Source of the DNA: Astropecten irregularis
Lineage: Eukaryota; Echinodermata; Asteroidea; Paxillosida; Astropectinidae
Reading direction: 5' to 3'
Length of the DNA: 64,000 nucleotides
NCBI GenBank assembly: GCA_963971285.1
Contig: OZ020250.1
Coordinates: forward strand, 8,354,499-8,418,498
Part shown: positions 33,871 to 44,099 of the stretch, one piece after another
How positions within the stretch are numbered: position 1 is the stretch's first letter
Layout: each line of letters starts with the position of its first letter
Translations under genes and position numbers: made by a program
Notes under the pieces: model-generated
Told to the model about the DNA's origin: nothing
What the model saw: the letters and a program-made list of their open reading frames with translations, nothing else
Database searches by the model: none

Positions 33871-34167
33871 GAAGGCGGAAAACAGGTGAATTTTTCGGAG
33901 ATTTTCTGCAATGAATTCAGGAGATCACGGAAGTCTGGCACCTAACTCGCCACACGGCGAGGAGGCAGGCTGGAGTGCGGGCTCACGTAGTGGGGGCCCG
34001 TCTAGTGGATCAGCCAGCAGTACCTTCGTCACGGTGGACGAGTTGGAATCCTTTTTGCGGGATGGTCAAGTGGAATTTCGGGACTTGGGCGGGGGGCTAA
34101 GTCATTGCAGTACGTCTACCCCTGCGGGGGGTGGGCGTGCTCATGACCATAAATCATCAATGACTGG

Positions 34168-34590
34168 TACCCTGTCCCACGAGGGGCCGCCCCGTGCTGT
34201 AGACGGCGGCGCAGCAGACGGTTCGTTCCAATCGGAACGATCCCGAGTTGTGCTGATCGATGCAGCGGGGTGGAGCTTCGTCGGGATATACCCCAGATAT
34301 TCTGTAACAACACAGTATATGCCAGGTCCCACGAGGGGCCGTCCCGTGCTGTAGACGATGGCGCAACATACGTTTCGTTCCATTCGGAACGATCCCGGTT
34401 TGTGCTGTCCGATGCAGCGGGGGCGGGGCTTCGTCGGGACATGCCCCAGTTTGTTGGTAATAAAGCCGCATGTGTCGGGTCCCGCGAGGGGCCGCCCCGT
34501 ACTGTAGACGCTAGCGCAGCACACGTTTCGTTCCATTCGGAACGATCCGGAGCTGTGCTGGTTGATGCAGCGGGGGCGGGGTTTCGTCCT
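34168..34590 (+). repeat. Three tandem copies of a ~151-bp unit inside gag
   Basis: Copies start cacgaggggccg at about 34178 and 34328 and cgcgaggggccg at about 34478. Each encodes a motif like EGPPRAVDxGAAxxSFxSERS followed by a DAAG segment. The first copy is one base short. Confidence 0.75.
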
Positions 34591-34849
34591 GAGGCAACCC
34601 GCAATCCCTACGCTCATGAAAATAGTACTGAAGCGCCACTCGGTGCTTACATGGATACGACTTGTGTGGCCTCCCATTCGGGGCGCCCCCAGGCTGGATT
34701 TGCCCATATAGCGGGGGCGGGAGACCGTCCGAGCACGCATCAGGCGGCACAACTGGGCGCGGATCTCCCCCAGCAGTACTTTCGTCCCCACTATTGCAGT
34801 GCGGCGAGTCCTGACCTCCACTCGGAGCAGGCCCGCACTGCACGACTCT

Positions 34850-35310
34850 ATGGCGCGGAGCCGGCAAGGTTGCTCCGCGCGGGAGTCAATGGGGCAGAGC
34901 TGCTCCGCACACAAGTCAATGGGGCGGAGCCGACAGAGTTGCTCCGCACGGACGTCTATGGCGCGGAGCTGGTAAGGTTGCTCCGCACGGGAGTCAATGG
35001 GCCAGAGCTGCTCCGCACACAAGTCAATGGTGCGGAGCCGACGAGGTTGCTCCGCACGTGAGTTTATGGGGCGGAGCCGACGGAGTCGCTCCGCACACAA
35101 GTCAATGGAGCGGAGCCGACAGAGTTGCTCCGCACGGACGTCTATGGCACGGAGCCGGCAGCGTTGCTCCGCACGGACGTCTATGGCGCGGAGCCGGCAA
35201 GGTTGCTCCGCACGGGAGTCAATGGGGCAGAGTTGCTCCACACACAAGCCAATGGGGTGGAGCCGGCACGGTTGTTCCACACACAAGCCAACGGAACGGA
35301 ACCGACCCGG
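34850..35310 (+). repeat. Coding minisatellite in gag (39- and 30-bp units)
   Basis: Alternating units encode GAEPxxLLRTxVx (39 bp) and GAELLRTQVN (30 bp), about a dozen in all. Because units are multiples of three, both strands stay open for long distances. The minus-strand 445-codon frame (34141-35478) is a by-product. Confidence 0.8.
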
Positions 35311-35936
35311 CTGCTCGGCCGTACTCCACTGCAGTTGGGAGATCCCCTGGGACGTCACCACCCGGTGCTCCCAGGGGGGGCCGACCCGGTTTCTGCCGAT
35401 GTTTGGACGGCCCCTAAACAGGCGGGGGGGCGCGCTCCCCAAGTGCCAGTCAAGCGGGGGACTACAACGCCTGATCACTTCGGGCCGGGGGGTCGGAGAC
35501 CACTGATGCTCCCCAACAAGTTTGACGGGATCTCGTCATGGTCGGATTACTTGATCCATTTTGAGAGCGTTGCAGCAGTCAATCAGTGGGGCGAGGCGGA
35601 GAAGGCGATGTTCCTTGCAGCTCACCTAAAGGGCGCGGCCCAGGAGGCATTGGCGGATATGGTACCGGAAAAGCGGAAGGAATATTCCTCCATTTTGGAA
35701 AACTTCGAGCAGCGGTTCGGGGTGACAGCACAGATTCCACTACATCGGGCTCAGTTGTCTATGCGTACGAGGGGCCGAGACGAGTCACTCAATAGCCTAG
35801 GACAATCCATCCGACGGTTGGTGTTGAGGAGCTACCCGAAGCTGCCCACACAGGCCCGTGAGGATTTGGCGGTCGAGGCTTTCCGCAATGCCCTGCGAGA
35901 GGAACAGCTGCAGCGTCACATCTTCTCCAGGAAAGA

Positions 35937-37637
35937 ACGACTTTGACCGAAGCCGTCACTCTGGCGACCGAAATGGAAGCATTTCTCGAGTCGCAAGCGC
36001 AAAACAGAAAAGGGAAACCGATGGCTAGAGACGTGAGGTCGGTAGCCCAGCCTCCTCCAACCCCTGCTGAGGAACCCAAATCGGCTGCATGGGCCGTGTA
36101 CACACCAGGTGCGCGCGCCCAGGTGGAGTGCTATGGGGGCCACGAATTTGGACACATCAGGCGGTACTGCTCTCCGAAACGGCAGTCTGCCTCCTTCCAA
36201 CCAGGGGAGGTGCAGGTGGGAGCCATTATGGGGGCTGGGCAGGAAGAAGCCACAACCACGGAAGGGCTCCTGGGAGCCTGGGACCAGGAAGAACTCAAAC
36301 AGGAACAACGTAGTGACCCAGAGCTGGACAAGATCGTGCGGTGGCTGGAAGACGGGGTCCCCAAACCCAGCTGGCGGGACGTCTCGGCGCTGGGTGAAGG
36401 CCCAAAGTACTGGTGGGCTAAGTGGGAGACGCTGCGGCTGTCCCAGGGCGTATTGCAGGTGAAGTGGGAGCAGCCCAATGGCGAACCGCCGGTATGGAAG
36501 GTTGTGGTACCACGGGTGAAAGTCGACGACGTTTTGCGACTGGCGCATGACAATAGGACTTCAGGACATTTGGGGATTACCCGGACCGTCGCGCGGCTGA
36601 GACAGGCCCCGGTGTTCTGGAGGGAGATGCGACGCCAGGCAGAAGATTGGTGTCAAAAGTGCCACAAGTGCGGGTCAAAGAAGTCATCTCCTCGACCCCT
36701 CAAGGCCCCACTTCAACAGTACCTGGTAGGGACACATCAGGCGGTACTGCTCACGGGTCGATTTCCGAGGACGAGGACAGGGAATTCTAGTATCATGGTG
36801 GTGGCCGACTACTTTACGAAGTGGGTGGAGGCGTTTCCGATTCCGGACCAGACTGCTCAGACTGTCGCCAGAGTCCTCGTCGAACAGGTCATCACCCGGT
36901 TTGGAGCTCCCCTCGAGATCCACACGGATCAAGGGAGGGAGTTCGAAGCCGAGCTCTTCCAGGGCACCTGTAAGCTGCTCGGCGTCCAAAAGACCCGTAC
37001 CACACCGTTCCACCCCCAGTCTGACGGGATGGTGGAGCGGTTCAACCGCACAGTCAAGACGATGCTGAGCCTGTTTGTTCATGAGAACCAGGACGATTGG
37101 GATGAACACCTACCGTACGTGATGATGGCGTACCGCTCCTCCCAGCAAGATAGCACGAAATTCACGCCCAACATGCTGATGTTCGGCCGGGAAGTGCGAC
37201 TCCCGTTGGACCTGGTGGTGGGCCAGCCGGAGAAACCAAAGGCAGGCGCAGCAGAGCACGAATATGTGGAGGGGTTGAGGACAAAGATAGAGTGCGCCCA
37301 CGAGTTTGCCCGTCATCTGCGGAAGAGCCAGACATATCAAAAGCGACATTACGATCGTCGAGCAGAAAGTGCCAGCTATAAGCCTGGCCACCCTGTGTGG
37401 TTGTATACCCCCTCCAAGAAAGTGGGTCGCACGCCCAAGTTGCAGTGCTGGTGGGACGGGCCCTTCGTGGTGACACAGAAGATCGATGATGTCACGTTCC
37501 GCGTGCAAAAATCCCCTCGAGCCAAAGCCAAGGTGGTTCATTCCAATCGGCTTAAGCCGTATCTGGGCGACGCCGAAGTGGACTGGTGGAGGCACGTAGC
37601 GCAGAACCTGCCAAAAGGGGGACCGCCACCAACTTAA
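35937..37637 (+). pseudogene. Gag zinc-knuckle fused to integrase (Pol remnant)
   Basis: The frame has no ATG at its start and continues Gag in the -1 register. A zinc-knuckle-like CYGGHEFGHIRRYC (near 36127-36170) lacks its second cysteine. It is followed almost directly by the pre-integrase linker and HHCC finger (H...H, CQKCHKC near 36655), so protease, RT and RNase H have been deleted. The integrase core keeps VADYFTKWVEAFPIPDQ, HTDQGREFE (second Asp) and DGMVERFNRT (Glu). The block carrying the first catalytic Asp, just upstream of PRTR, is replaced by sequence identical to 22 bases of the zinc-knuckle region (36731-36752 equals 36151-36172). A GPY/F-type C-terminal domain follows (WDGPFVV). 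Probably inactive. A TAA at 37635-37637 ends it. Confidence 0.85.
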
Positions 37638-39098
37638 GACCAGGAGGTAACGCTACCACCGAGTCCGTCGACTGACACTACCCAGGAGGATCCGGCGGAT
37701 GGGGTGGGTGGTCAGTTAGCCAAGGAGGGACCACTACCAGTTGAGACGGGGAAGGGGACACTGCCGGAGGCGACGGCGACTGCCGCCCCCGGAGGACTAC
37801 GCAGCGAGGATGACGGATCCGATGCGGAATTGGCCAAGCCCGAAGGCGGACAGCCCTCTTCACCACCAGCGGCGCTGGCTCCTGGGAGAGTCACCAGGGG
37901 TGGCCGGAAGATAATCCGACCAAGCCGTTATTGCCAACAAATAACCAAGTGCTCTTCTTTGTCTTCCCCCTGCAGGATGGACCCGGCCCCGATTCATTGC
38001 CCGCACTGTGACCAGACGTTCGGGAGGAGGAGGAACTTAAAGAGACACCTCAACACCGCGTGTGTGGCGCTCCACCCGGAGCGCCCATACCCCTGCCAGA
38101 GAGGGTGCGGAGTCCGTTTTTGTAGGGCCGATGTCCGCACCAGACACCACCGGTTCTGCCAAGGAGACAGCGTGGCCGTGGTGATGGCGGAGGCCGATAC
38201 ACTGGAGCTGCACGCCAGTGACGACGACATGGGACAGGCCCCGTCCCCGCCTCATCTCTCCCGGCAGGGGACCCCAGACCCACCTCCATTCGGACGGTGT
38301 GGTCCGGCAGGACGGTCCCCGTCGCCGCCGCCACTAAGAAGACGGGTAAGTCCAGTGTCGTCAGGGGGGCCGGGGGGCCGAGACCACCCGGAGCGGTCCT
38401 CCCGGCCTTCCCGCCCTGAACAGGACAGGTCGCCTGGTCGGCGGAGCCTAGACCGGGCCGAGCGACCCTGCCAGCCACCACCCCGGCGGAGTCCCGACCG
38501 GCGGTTCTCCTGGAGCCGTGCCCAGGGCAGGCGTCCTCGCTTCAGCAGGGCAGAGGAAGCAAGCCCTGGTCGCCCCCAGCCGACACGGGTGGAGGGCGGA
38601 ACACAGACGGAACCCCCGATGTCCCCTGGGGTTCCGGTCCAACCGTGGAATGGCCAGCGGAGGGTTCTGCCGGCCGGGTCTCGGGTGAGCCTTCCGGACG
38701 GGACCTCGCTGCGACTGGAGACGGCCGGCGCCCTCCACCCGGACAACACCACCAGGGAGGCCGCCACGCACATGCTGGAACCCCTGTGCGAGCATGCGCG
38801 GGACGAATGGCGGCTCGAAAGGACATTCCATGGAGCGGACGAGGCCGGCCACCGGCTGATGCGGACACGGGTGGTCCGCACCTGTGAAGTGCCTGGGCGT
38901 CTCCTGCAGACGTACCAGGGACAGCAGTACGGCAAGCACTTCGTAGATCCCTCCGTGTCCGCCCAACCTTCACTGGGAGGAATGCTGCCCCCTGGAGCGC
39001 CTCCACCCCCACGCTACCCCGATGGTGTCCCCCAAGAGTTCTGGGAGCAGCTGTTCCGGCAGACGGAGTTCCAGCGCCGGCCGCCACCCACCAACTAA
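37638..39098 (+). CDS. Extra downstream ORF: zinc-finger, Arg/Pro-rich protein of the Gypsy element
   Basis: The frame is the same as the integrase frame, separated only by the TAA at 37635. The first stretch looks like a Pol tail (ending GRVTRGGRKIIRPSRY). The first ATG is at 37977, giving about 373 residues. Near the N-terminus are two C2HC-like fingers: CPHCDQTFGRRRNLKRHLNTAC and CQRGCGVRFCRADVRTRHHRFC. They are followed by a long Pro/Arg/Ser-rich region with RS-like dipeptides and a conserved-looking C-terminal block (LPDGTSLRLETAGALHPDN; HARDEWRLERTFHGADEA). It occupies the env position but has no signal peptide or membrane segment. An RNA/DNA-binding accessory role is a guess; no homologue was recognised. 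Confidence 0.6.
   Translation, partial: DQEVTLPPSPSTDTTQEDPADGVGGQLAKEGPLPVETGKGTLPEATATAAPGGLRSEDDGSDAELAKPEGGQPSSPPAALAPGRVTRGGRKIIRPSRYCQQITKCSSLSSPCRMDPAPIHCPHCDQTFGRRRNLKRHLNTACVALHPERPYPCQRGCGVRFCRADVRTRHHRFCQGDSVAVVMAEADTLELHASDDDMGQAPSPPHLSRQGTPDPPPFGRCGPAGRSPSPPPLRRRVSPVSSGGPGGRDHPERSSRPSRPEQDRSPGRRSLDRAERPCQPPPRRSPDRRFSWSRAQGRRPRFSRAEEASPGRPQPTRVEGGTQTEPPMSPGVPVQPWNGQRRVLPAGSRVSLPDGTSLRLETAGALHPDNTTREAATHMLEPLCEHARDEWRLERTFHGADEAGHRLMRTRVVRTCEVPGRLLQTYQGQQYGKHFVDPSVSAQPSLGGMLPPGAPPPPRYPDGVPQEFWEQLFRQTEFQRRPPPTN
37951..37979 (+). promoter_or_regulatory. Candidate splice acceptor before the zinc-finger ORF
   Basis: A long pyrimidine tract, ctcttctttgtcttccccct, followed by gcag and then the ATG at 37977-37979. 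It would allow a subgenomic spliced mRNA for the zinc-finger ORF, as env mRNAs are made in retroviruses. A donor was not identified. Confidence 0.45.
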
Positions 39099-39131
39099 AA
39101 CTTTGATTTCTTGTTCTTTCCTTGCATTTTT

Positions 39132-39395
39132 AGGTGTTCGGGTTCAAGCCGAACACCTATTGTTATTGTTCGAGTTTTTTTAGGTGTTCGGGTTCAAGCC
39201 GAACACCTATTGTTATTGTTCGAGTTTTTTTTTTTTTTTTCTTTTTTTTTTTTTTCTTCTTCCCAAACTTGTCAGCAGGACTTCTATATGACAGTTAAAA
39301 GATATCGACATGAAACTTGGTGGGAACTTCGGTCATGATGTCAAGTTGTATTTAGAAGATTGACGTCATGATGACGTCATCGGGTATCAAATTAC
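39132..39395 (+). mobile_element. Family B 5' fragment (B4), cut by the duplication
   Basis: Hairpins AGGTGTTCGG...CCGAACACCT at 39132 and 39182, T tracts, the cttcccaaacttgtcagcagg block and TGACGTCATGATGACGTCA. It stops at atcaaattac, where integrase sequence resumes. Confidence 0.85.
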
Positions 39396-40434
39396 GAGAC
39401 AGGCCCCGGTGTTCTGGAGGGAGATGCGACGCCAGGCAGAAGATTGGTGTCAAAAGTGCCACAAGTGCGGGTCAAAGAAGTCATCTCCTCGACCCCTCAA
39501 GGCCCCACTTCAACAGTACCTGGTAGGGACACATCAGGCGGTACTGCTCACGGGTCGATTTCCGAGGACGAGGACAGGGAATTCTAGTATCATGGTGGTG
39601 GCCGACTACTTTACGAAGTGGGTGGAGGCGTTTCCGATTCCGGACCAGACTGCTCAGACTGTCGCCAGAGTCCTCGTCGAACAGGTCATCACCCGGTTTG
39701 GAGCTCCCCTCGAGATCCACACGGATCAAGGGAGGGAGTTCGAAGCCGAGCTCTTCCAGGGCACCTGTAAGCTGCTCGGCGTCCAAAAGACCCGTACCAC
39801 ACCGTTCCACCCCCAGTCTGACGGGATGGTGGAGCGGTTCAACCGCACAGTCAAGACGATGCTGAGCCTGTTTGTTCATGAGAACCAGGACGATTGGGAT
39901 GAACACCTACCGTACGTGATGATGGCGTACCGCTCCTCCCAGCAAGATAGCACGAAATTCACGCCCAACATGCTGATGTTCGGCCGGGAAGTGCGACTCC
40001 CGTTGGACCTGGTGGTGGGCCAGCCGGAGAAACCAAAGGCAGGCGCAGCAGAGCACGAATATGTGGAGGGGTTGAGGACAAAGATAGAGTGCGCCCACGA
40101 GTTTGCCCGTCATCTGCGGAAGAGCCAGACATATCAAAAGCGACATTACGATCGTCGAGCAGAAAGTGCCAGCTATAAGCCTGGCCACCCTGTGTGGTTG
40201 TATACCCCCTCCAAGAAAGTGGGTCGCACGCCCAAGTTGCAGTGCTGGTGGGACGGGCCCTTCGTGGTGACACAGAAGATCGATGATGTCACGTTCCGCG
40301 TGCAAAAATCCCCTCGAGCCAAAGCCAAGGTGGTTCATTCCAATCGGCTTAAGCCGTATCTGGGCGACGCCGAAGTGGACTGGTGGAGGCACGTAGCGCA
40401 GAACCTGCCAAAAGGGGGACCGCCACCAACTTAA
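39396..40434 (+). pseudogene. Truncated integrase, duplicated copy
   Basis: The duplicate of the integrase portion of the fused Pol remnant, beginning inside the frame without a start codon; upstream it is joined to family B DNA. It carries the same replaced block that removes the first catalytic Asp. Ends in TAA at 40432-40434. Confidence 0.85.
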
Positions 40435-40773
40435 GACCAGGAGGTAACGCTACCACCGAGTCCGTCGACTGACACTACCCAGGAGGATCCGGCGGATGGG
40501 GTGGGTGGTCAGTTAGCCAAGGAGGGACCACTACCAGTTGAGACGGGGAAGGGGACACTGCCGGAGGCGACGGCGACTGCCGCCCCCGGAGGACTACGCA
40601 GCGAGGATGACGGATCCGATGCGGAATTGGCCAAGCCCGAAGGCGGACAGCCCTCTTCACCACCAGCGGCGCTGGCTCCTGGGAGAGTCACCAGGGGTGG
40701 CCGGAAGATAATCCGACCAAGCCGTTATTGCCAACAAATAACCAAGTGCTCTTCTTTGTCTTCCCCCTGCAGG

Positions 40774-41895
40774 ATGGACCCGGCCCCGATTCATTGCCCG
40801 CACTGTGACCAGACGTTCGGGAGGAGGAGGAACTTAAAGAGACACCTCAACACCGCGTGTGTGGCGCTCCACCCGGAGCGCCCATACCCCTGCCAGAGAG
40901 GGTGCGGAGTCCGTTTTTGTAGGGCCGATGTCCGCACCAGACACCACCGGTTCTGCCAAGGAGACAGCGTGGCCGTGGTGATGGCGGAGGCCGATACACT
41001 GGAGCTGCACGCCAGTGACGACGACATGGGACAGGCCCCGTCCCCGCCTCATCTCTCCCGGCAGGGGACCCCAGACCCACCTCCATTCGGACGGTGTGGT
41101 CCGGCAGGACGGTCCCCGTCGCCGCCGCCACTAAGAAGACGGGTAAGTCCAGTGTCGTCAGGGGGGCCGGGGGGCCGAGACCACCCGGAGCGGTCCTCCC
41201 GGCCTTCCCGCCCTGAACAGGACAGGTCGCCTGGTCGGCGGAGCCTAGACCGGGCCGAGCGACCCTGCCAGCCACCACCCCGGCGGAGTCCCGACCGGCG
41301 GTTCTCCTGGAGCCGTGCCCAGGGCAGGCGTCCTCGCTTCAGCAGGGCAGAGGAAGCAAGCCCTGGTCGCCCCCAGCCGACACGGGTGGAGGGCGGAACA
41401 CAGACGGAACCCCCGATGTCCCCTGGGGTTCCGGTCCAACCGTGGAATGGCCAGCGGAGGGTTCTGCCGGCCGGGTCTCGGGTGAGCCTTCCGGACGGGA
41501 CCTCGCTGCGACTGGAGACGGCCGGCGCCCTCCACCCGGACAACACCACCAGGGAGGCCGCCACGCACATGCTGGAACCCCTGTGCGAGCATGCGCGGGA
41601 CGAATGGCGGCTCGAAAGGACATTCCATGGAGCGGACGAGGCCGGCCACCGGCTGATGCGGACACGGGTGGTCCGCACCTGTGAAGTGCCTGGGCGTCTC
41701 CTGCAGACGTACCAGGGACAGCAGTACGGCAAGCACTTCGTAGATCCCTCCGTGTCCGCCCAACCTTCACTGGGAGGAATGCTGCCCCCTGGAGCGCCTC
41801 CACCCCCACGCTACCCCGATGGTGTCCCCCAAGAGTTCTGGGAGCAGCTGTTCCGGCAGACGGAGTTCCAGCGCCGGCCGCCACCCACCAACTAA
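40774..41895 (+). CDS. Zinc-finger, Arg/Pro-rich ORF, duplicated copy
   Basis: Identical to the first copy by translation; the ATG at 40774 again follows the pyrimidine tract and CAG. The open frame extends upstream to 40435. Same two C2HC-like fingers and C-terminal block. If transcribed it could be made from either copy. Confidence 0.6.
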   Translation: MDPAPIHCPHCDQTFGRRRNLKRHLNTACVALHPERPYPCQRGCGVRFCRADVRTRHHRFCQGDSVAVVMAEADTLELHASDDDMGQAPSPPHLSRQGTPDPPPFGRCGPAGRSPSPPPLRRRVSPVSSGGPGGRDHPERSSRPSRPEQDRSPGRRSLDRAERPCQPPPRRSPDRRFSWSRAQGRRPRFSRAEEASPGRPQPTRVEGGTQTEPPMSPGVPVQPWNGQRRVLPAGSRVSLPDGTSLRLETAGALHPDNTTREAATHMLEPLCEHARDEWRLERTFHGADEAGHRLMRTRVVRTCEVPGRLLQTYQGQQYGKHFVDPSVSAQPSLGGMLPPGAPPPPRYPDGVPQEFWEQLFRQTEFQRRPPPTN

Positions 41896-41928
41896 AACTT
41901 TGATTTCTTGTTCTTTCCTTGCATTTTT

Positions 41929-43009
41929 AGGTGTTCGGGTTCAAGCCGAACACCTATTGTTATTGTTCGAGTTTTTTTAGGTGTTCGGGTTCAAGCCGAA
42001 CACCTATTGTTATTGTTCGAGTTTTTTTTTTTTTTTTCTTTTTTTTTTTTTTCTTCTTCCCAAACTTGTCAGCAGGACTTCTATATGACAGTTAAAAGAT
42101 ATCGACATGAAACTTGGTGGGAACTTCGGTCATGATGTCAAGTTGTATTTAGAAGATTGACGTCATGATGACGTCATCGGGTATCAAATTACAAGCGTTT
42201 TTAAGAAAAACTTTGGTGCTTTATAACTTGAGAACCACATGACCTACGATTTTGATATTGACATATGTTACTCATCACGTGAATCTCAACAATTAACATA
42301 TTAAGTGTTGTGTACAAATGACCTTCACTTCCGGTGTTACCGGAAGTTGAAGTTTGACTCAAAATAACTCGAAAACGGAAGGATTTGGGCACATAAAACC
42401 TCTCTGGGTAAAAGATTAAGTAGGTCTTGGGCTTTCAGAAAATATAAACGATGACGTCATACACGCTGTATAGCGCCCTCTACGGTTGATTAAAGATATA
42501 CAGTGATTACGTAATCCAAAAGTAAACAACGGATTTCCGCCAAATTTTGTGAGTGTAAAGCACTAATGCACCTTGACATGTGTGTGAAGTTTGAAATCAG
42601 TGACGTCATTCAACCGGAAGTTATGCGTTTTTAAAGGGAAAATGATGTAATTATTCAAATACTGTTGTTTACTCTTTAAGTACATGACGTACATGAGTGA
42701 AAATTGCAAAATGTTTACATCGTACGCATTCAATAATTTCTGCAAATTTTCAGTTGTTTGTGATTAACTAACCGGAAGTTATCGTCCAGGTAAATATTAC
42801 ATATTTAAAGGTGACACCATTTTCTATGTATACGCTATTTGTCAGTGTATGAATATGGCAATCAGCATTATCAGTATCACGCAATATATTTACGCAGTAT
42901 TTCAATATGCCATTGATAACATACAATGCAACAAACATTCACATGACAGTTCCACTATGAAATGAAACCCTGAACACCTAGTGGTTGTTCCTACAACCAC
43001 AATGTCTAG
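41929..43009 (+). mobile_element. Family B Helentron-like element (B5), complete with doubled 5' end
   Basis: 5' hairpins at 41929 and 41979; full body with inverted ACTTCCGGT/ACCGGAAGT sites (about 42328-42350) and tagcgccctctacgg (42472); 3' inverted motif, hairpin and CTAG (43006-43009). It entered the Gypsy element downstream of the zinc-finger ORF. Confidence 0.85.
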
Positions 43010-43018
43010 TTTTTTTTT

Positions 43019-44099
43019 AGGTGTTCGGGTTCAAGCCGAACACCTATTGTTATTAGGTGTTCGGGTTCAAGCCGAACACCTATTGTTATTGTTCGATTTT
43101 TTTTTGTTTTTTTTCATTTTTTTTCATCCCAAACTTGTCAGCAGGACTTCTTGGTGACAGGTACAAGATATCGACATGAAACTTGGTGGGAACTTCGGTC
43201 ATGATGCCAAGTTGTATTTAGAAGATTGACGTCATGATGACGTCATCGGGTATCAAATTACGAGCGTTTTTAGGAAAAACTTTGGTGCTCCATAACTTGT
43301 GAACCAGATGACCTACGATATTGATATTGACATATGTTACTCAACACGTAAATCTCAACAATTAATATATTCAGTGCTGTGTACAAATGACCTCCACTTC
43401 CGGTGTTACCGGAAGTTGAAGTTTGACTAAAAATAACTCGAAAACGGAAGGATTTGGGCACAAAAAACCTCAATGGGTCAAAGATAGAGAAGGTCTTGGG
43501 CTTTCAGAAAACATAAACGATGACGTCATATGGGCTATATAGCGCCCTCTACGGTTGATTAAAGATATACAGTGATTACGTAATCCGAAAGTGAACAATG
43601 AATTTCCACCAAATTTGGTATGTGTAAAGCTCTATTGCATCTTGACATGTTCGTGAAGTTTCAAATCTGTGACGTCATTCAACCGGAAGTTATGCTCATT
43701 TAAAGGGAAAATTATGTAATTATTCAAATACTGTTTACTCAGTATTTACATGACGTACATCGGTGAAAATTGTAAAATATATACATCGTATGCATTCAAT
43801 GACTTCTGTAAATGTTCAGTTAGCTGTGATGAACTGACCGGAAGTTATTGTCCAGCCAATGTTATGTATATTTAAAGGTGACACCATTTTCTATACTCTA
43901 TCAGTCAGTGTACGAATACAGCAATCAGTATGATCAGTATTTTTTGTTCAGTCACGCAGTTTAAGTGTACATGTATTTCGATATGCCATTACATCAGGGA
44001 CGATTGATCAAAATACGTTCCAATATGTTCACATAACAGTTCCACTACGAAATAAGACCCCGAACACCTAGTGGTTGTTCCCACAACCACAATGTCTAG
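43019..44099 (+). mobile_element. Family B Helentron-like element (B6), complete with doubled 5' end
   Basis: 5' hairpins at 43019 and 43055, only tattgttatt apart. Complete body; 3' hairpin GTGGTTGTTCCCACAACCAC and CTAG (44096-44099). Head to tail with B5 across a short T run. Confidence 0.85.

Larger units (their letters stand above)
33911..35946 (+). pseudogene. Gag of the GC-rich Gypsy element (frameshift and stop)
   Basis: The ATG at 33911 opens 62 bp past the LTR. The first 119 codons run to about 34268, where one base is missing relative to the next repeat copy (gcggggtggag versus gcgggggcgggg) and the frame shifts. The new frame meets a TGA at 35059-35061 inside the minisatellite and then continues open to 35946. 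The C-terminal third is a canonical retrotransposon Gag (start FDGISSWSDYLIHFE, AAHLKGAAQEALADM, FEQRFGV, LGQSIRRLVLRSYP). The same Gag domain then continues in the -1 frame past 35937 (TTLTEAVTLATEMEAF), so the gag end is also shifted. Gag would form the particle and package RNA. Confidence 0.8.
36599..39395 (+). repeat. 2797-bp tandem duplication, copy 1
   Basis: Runs from within the integrase finger region through the zinc-finger ORF and about 264 bp of the family B 5' end (39132-39395). It ends at ...atcaaattac and is followed directly by copy 2. Confidence 0.9.
39396..42192 (+). repeat. 2797-bp tandem duplication, copy 2
   Basis: Same sequence as 36599-39395 in every stretch compared, including the T16 and T14 homopolymers and identical translations. 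It contains a second truncated integrase frame (39409-40434), a second zinc-finger ORF (ATG at 40774, stop at 41893-41895) and the two family B 5' hairpins. After 42192 the sequence continues into a normal family B body. Confidence 0.9.

Noticed and set aside
33477-33941. 154-codon minus-strand frame across the LTR
   Set aside because: Runs antisense through the Gypsy LTR; the paired copy at 46903-47358 shows the same shadow.
34141-35478. 445-codon open frame on the minus strand
   Set aside because: It mirrors the in-frame repeats of gag; no domain, start context or independent evidence.
37994-39087. Several long minus-strand frames opposite the zinc-finger ORF
   Set aside because: Typical antisense openness of GC-rich sequence; the plus strand has the finger motifs and the splice-acceptor-plus-ATG context.
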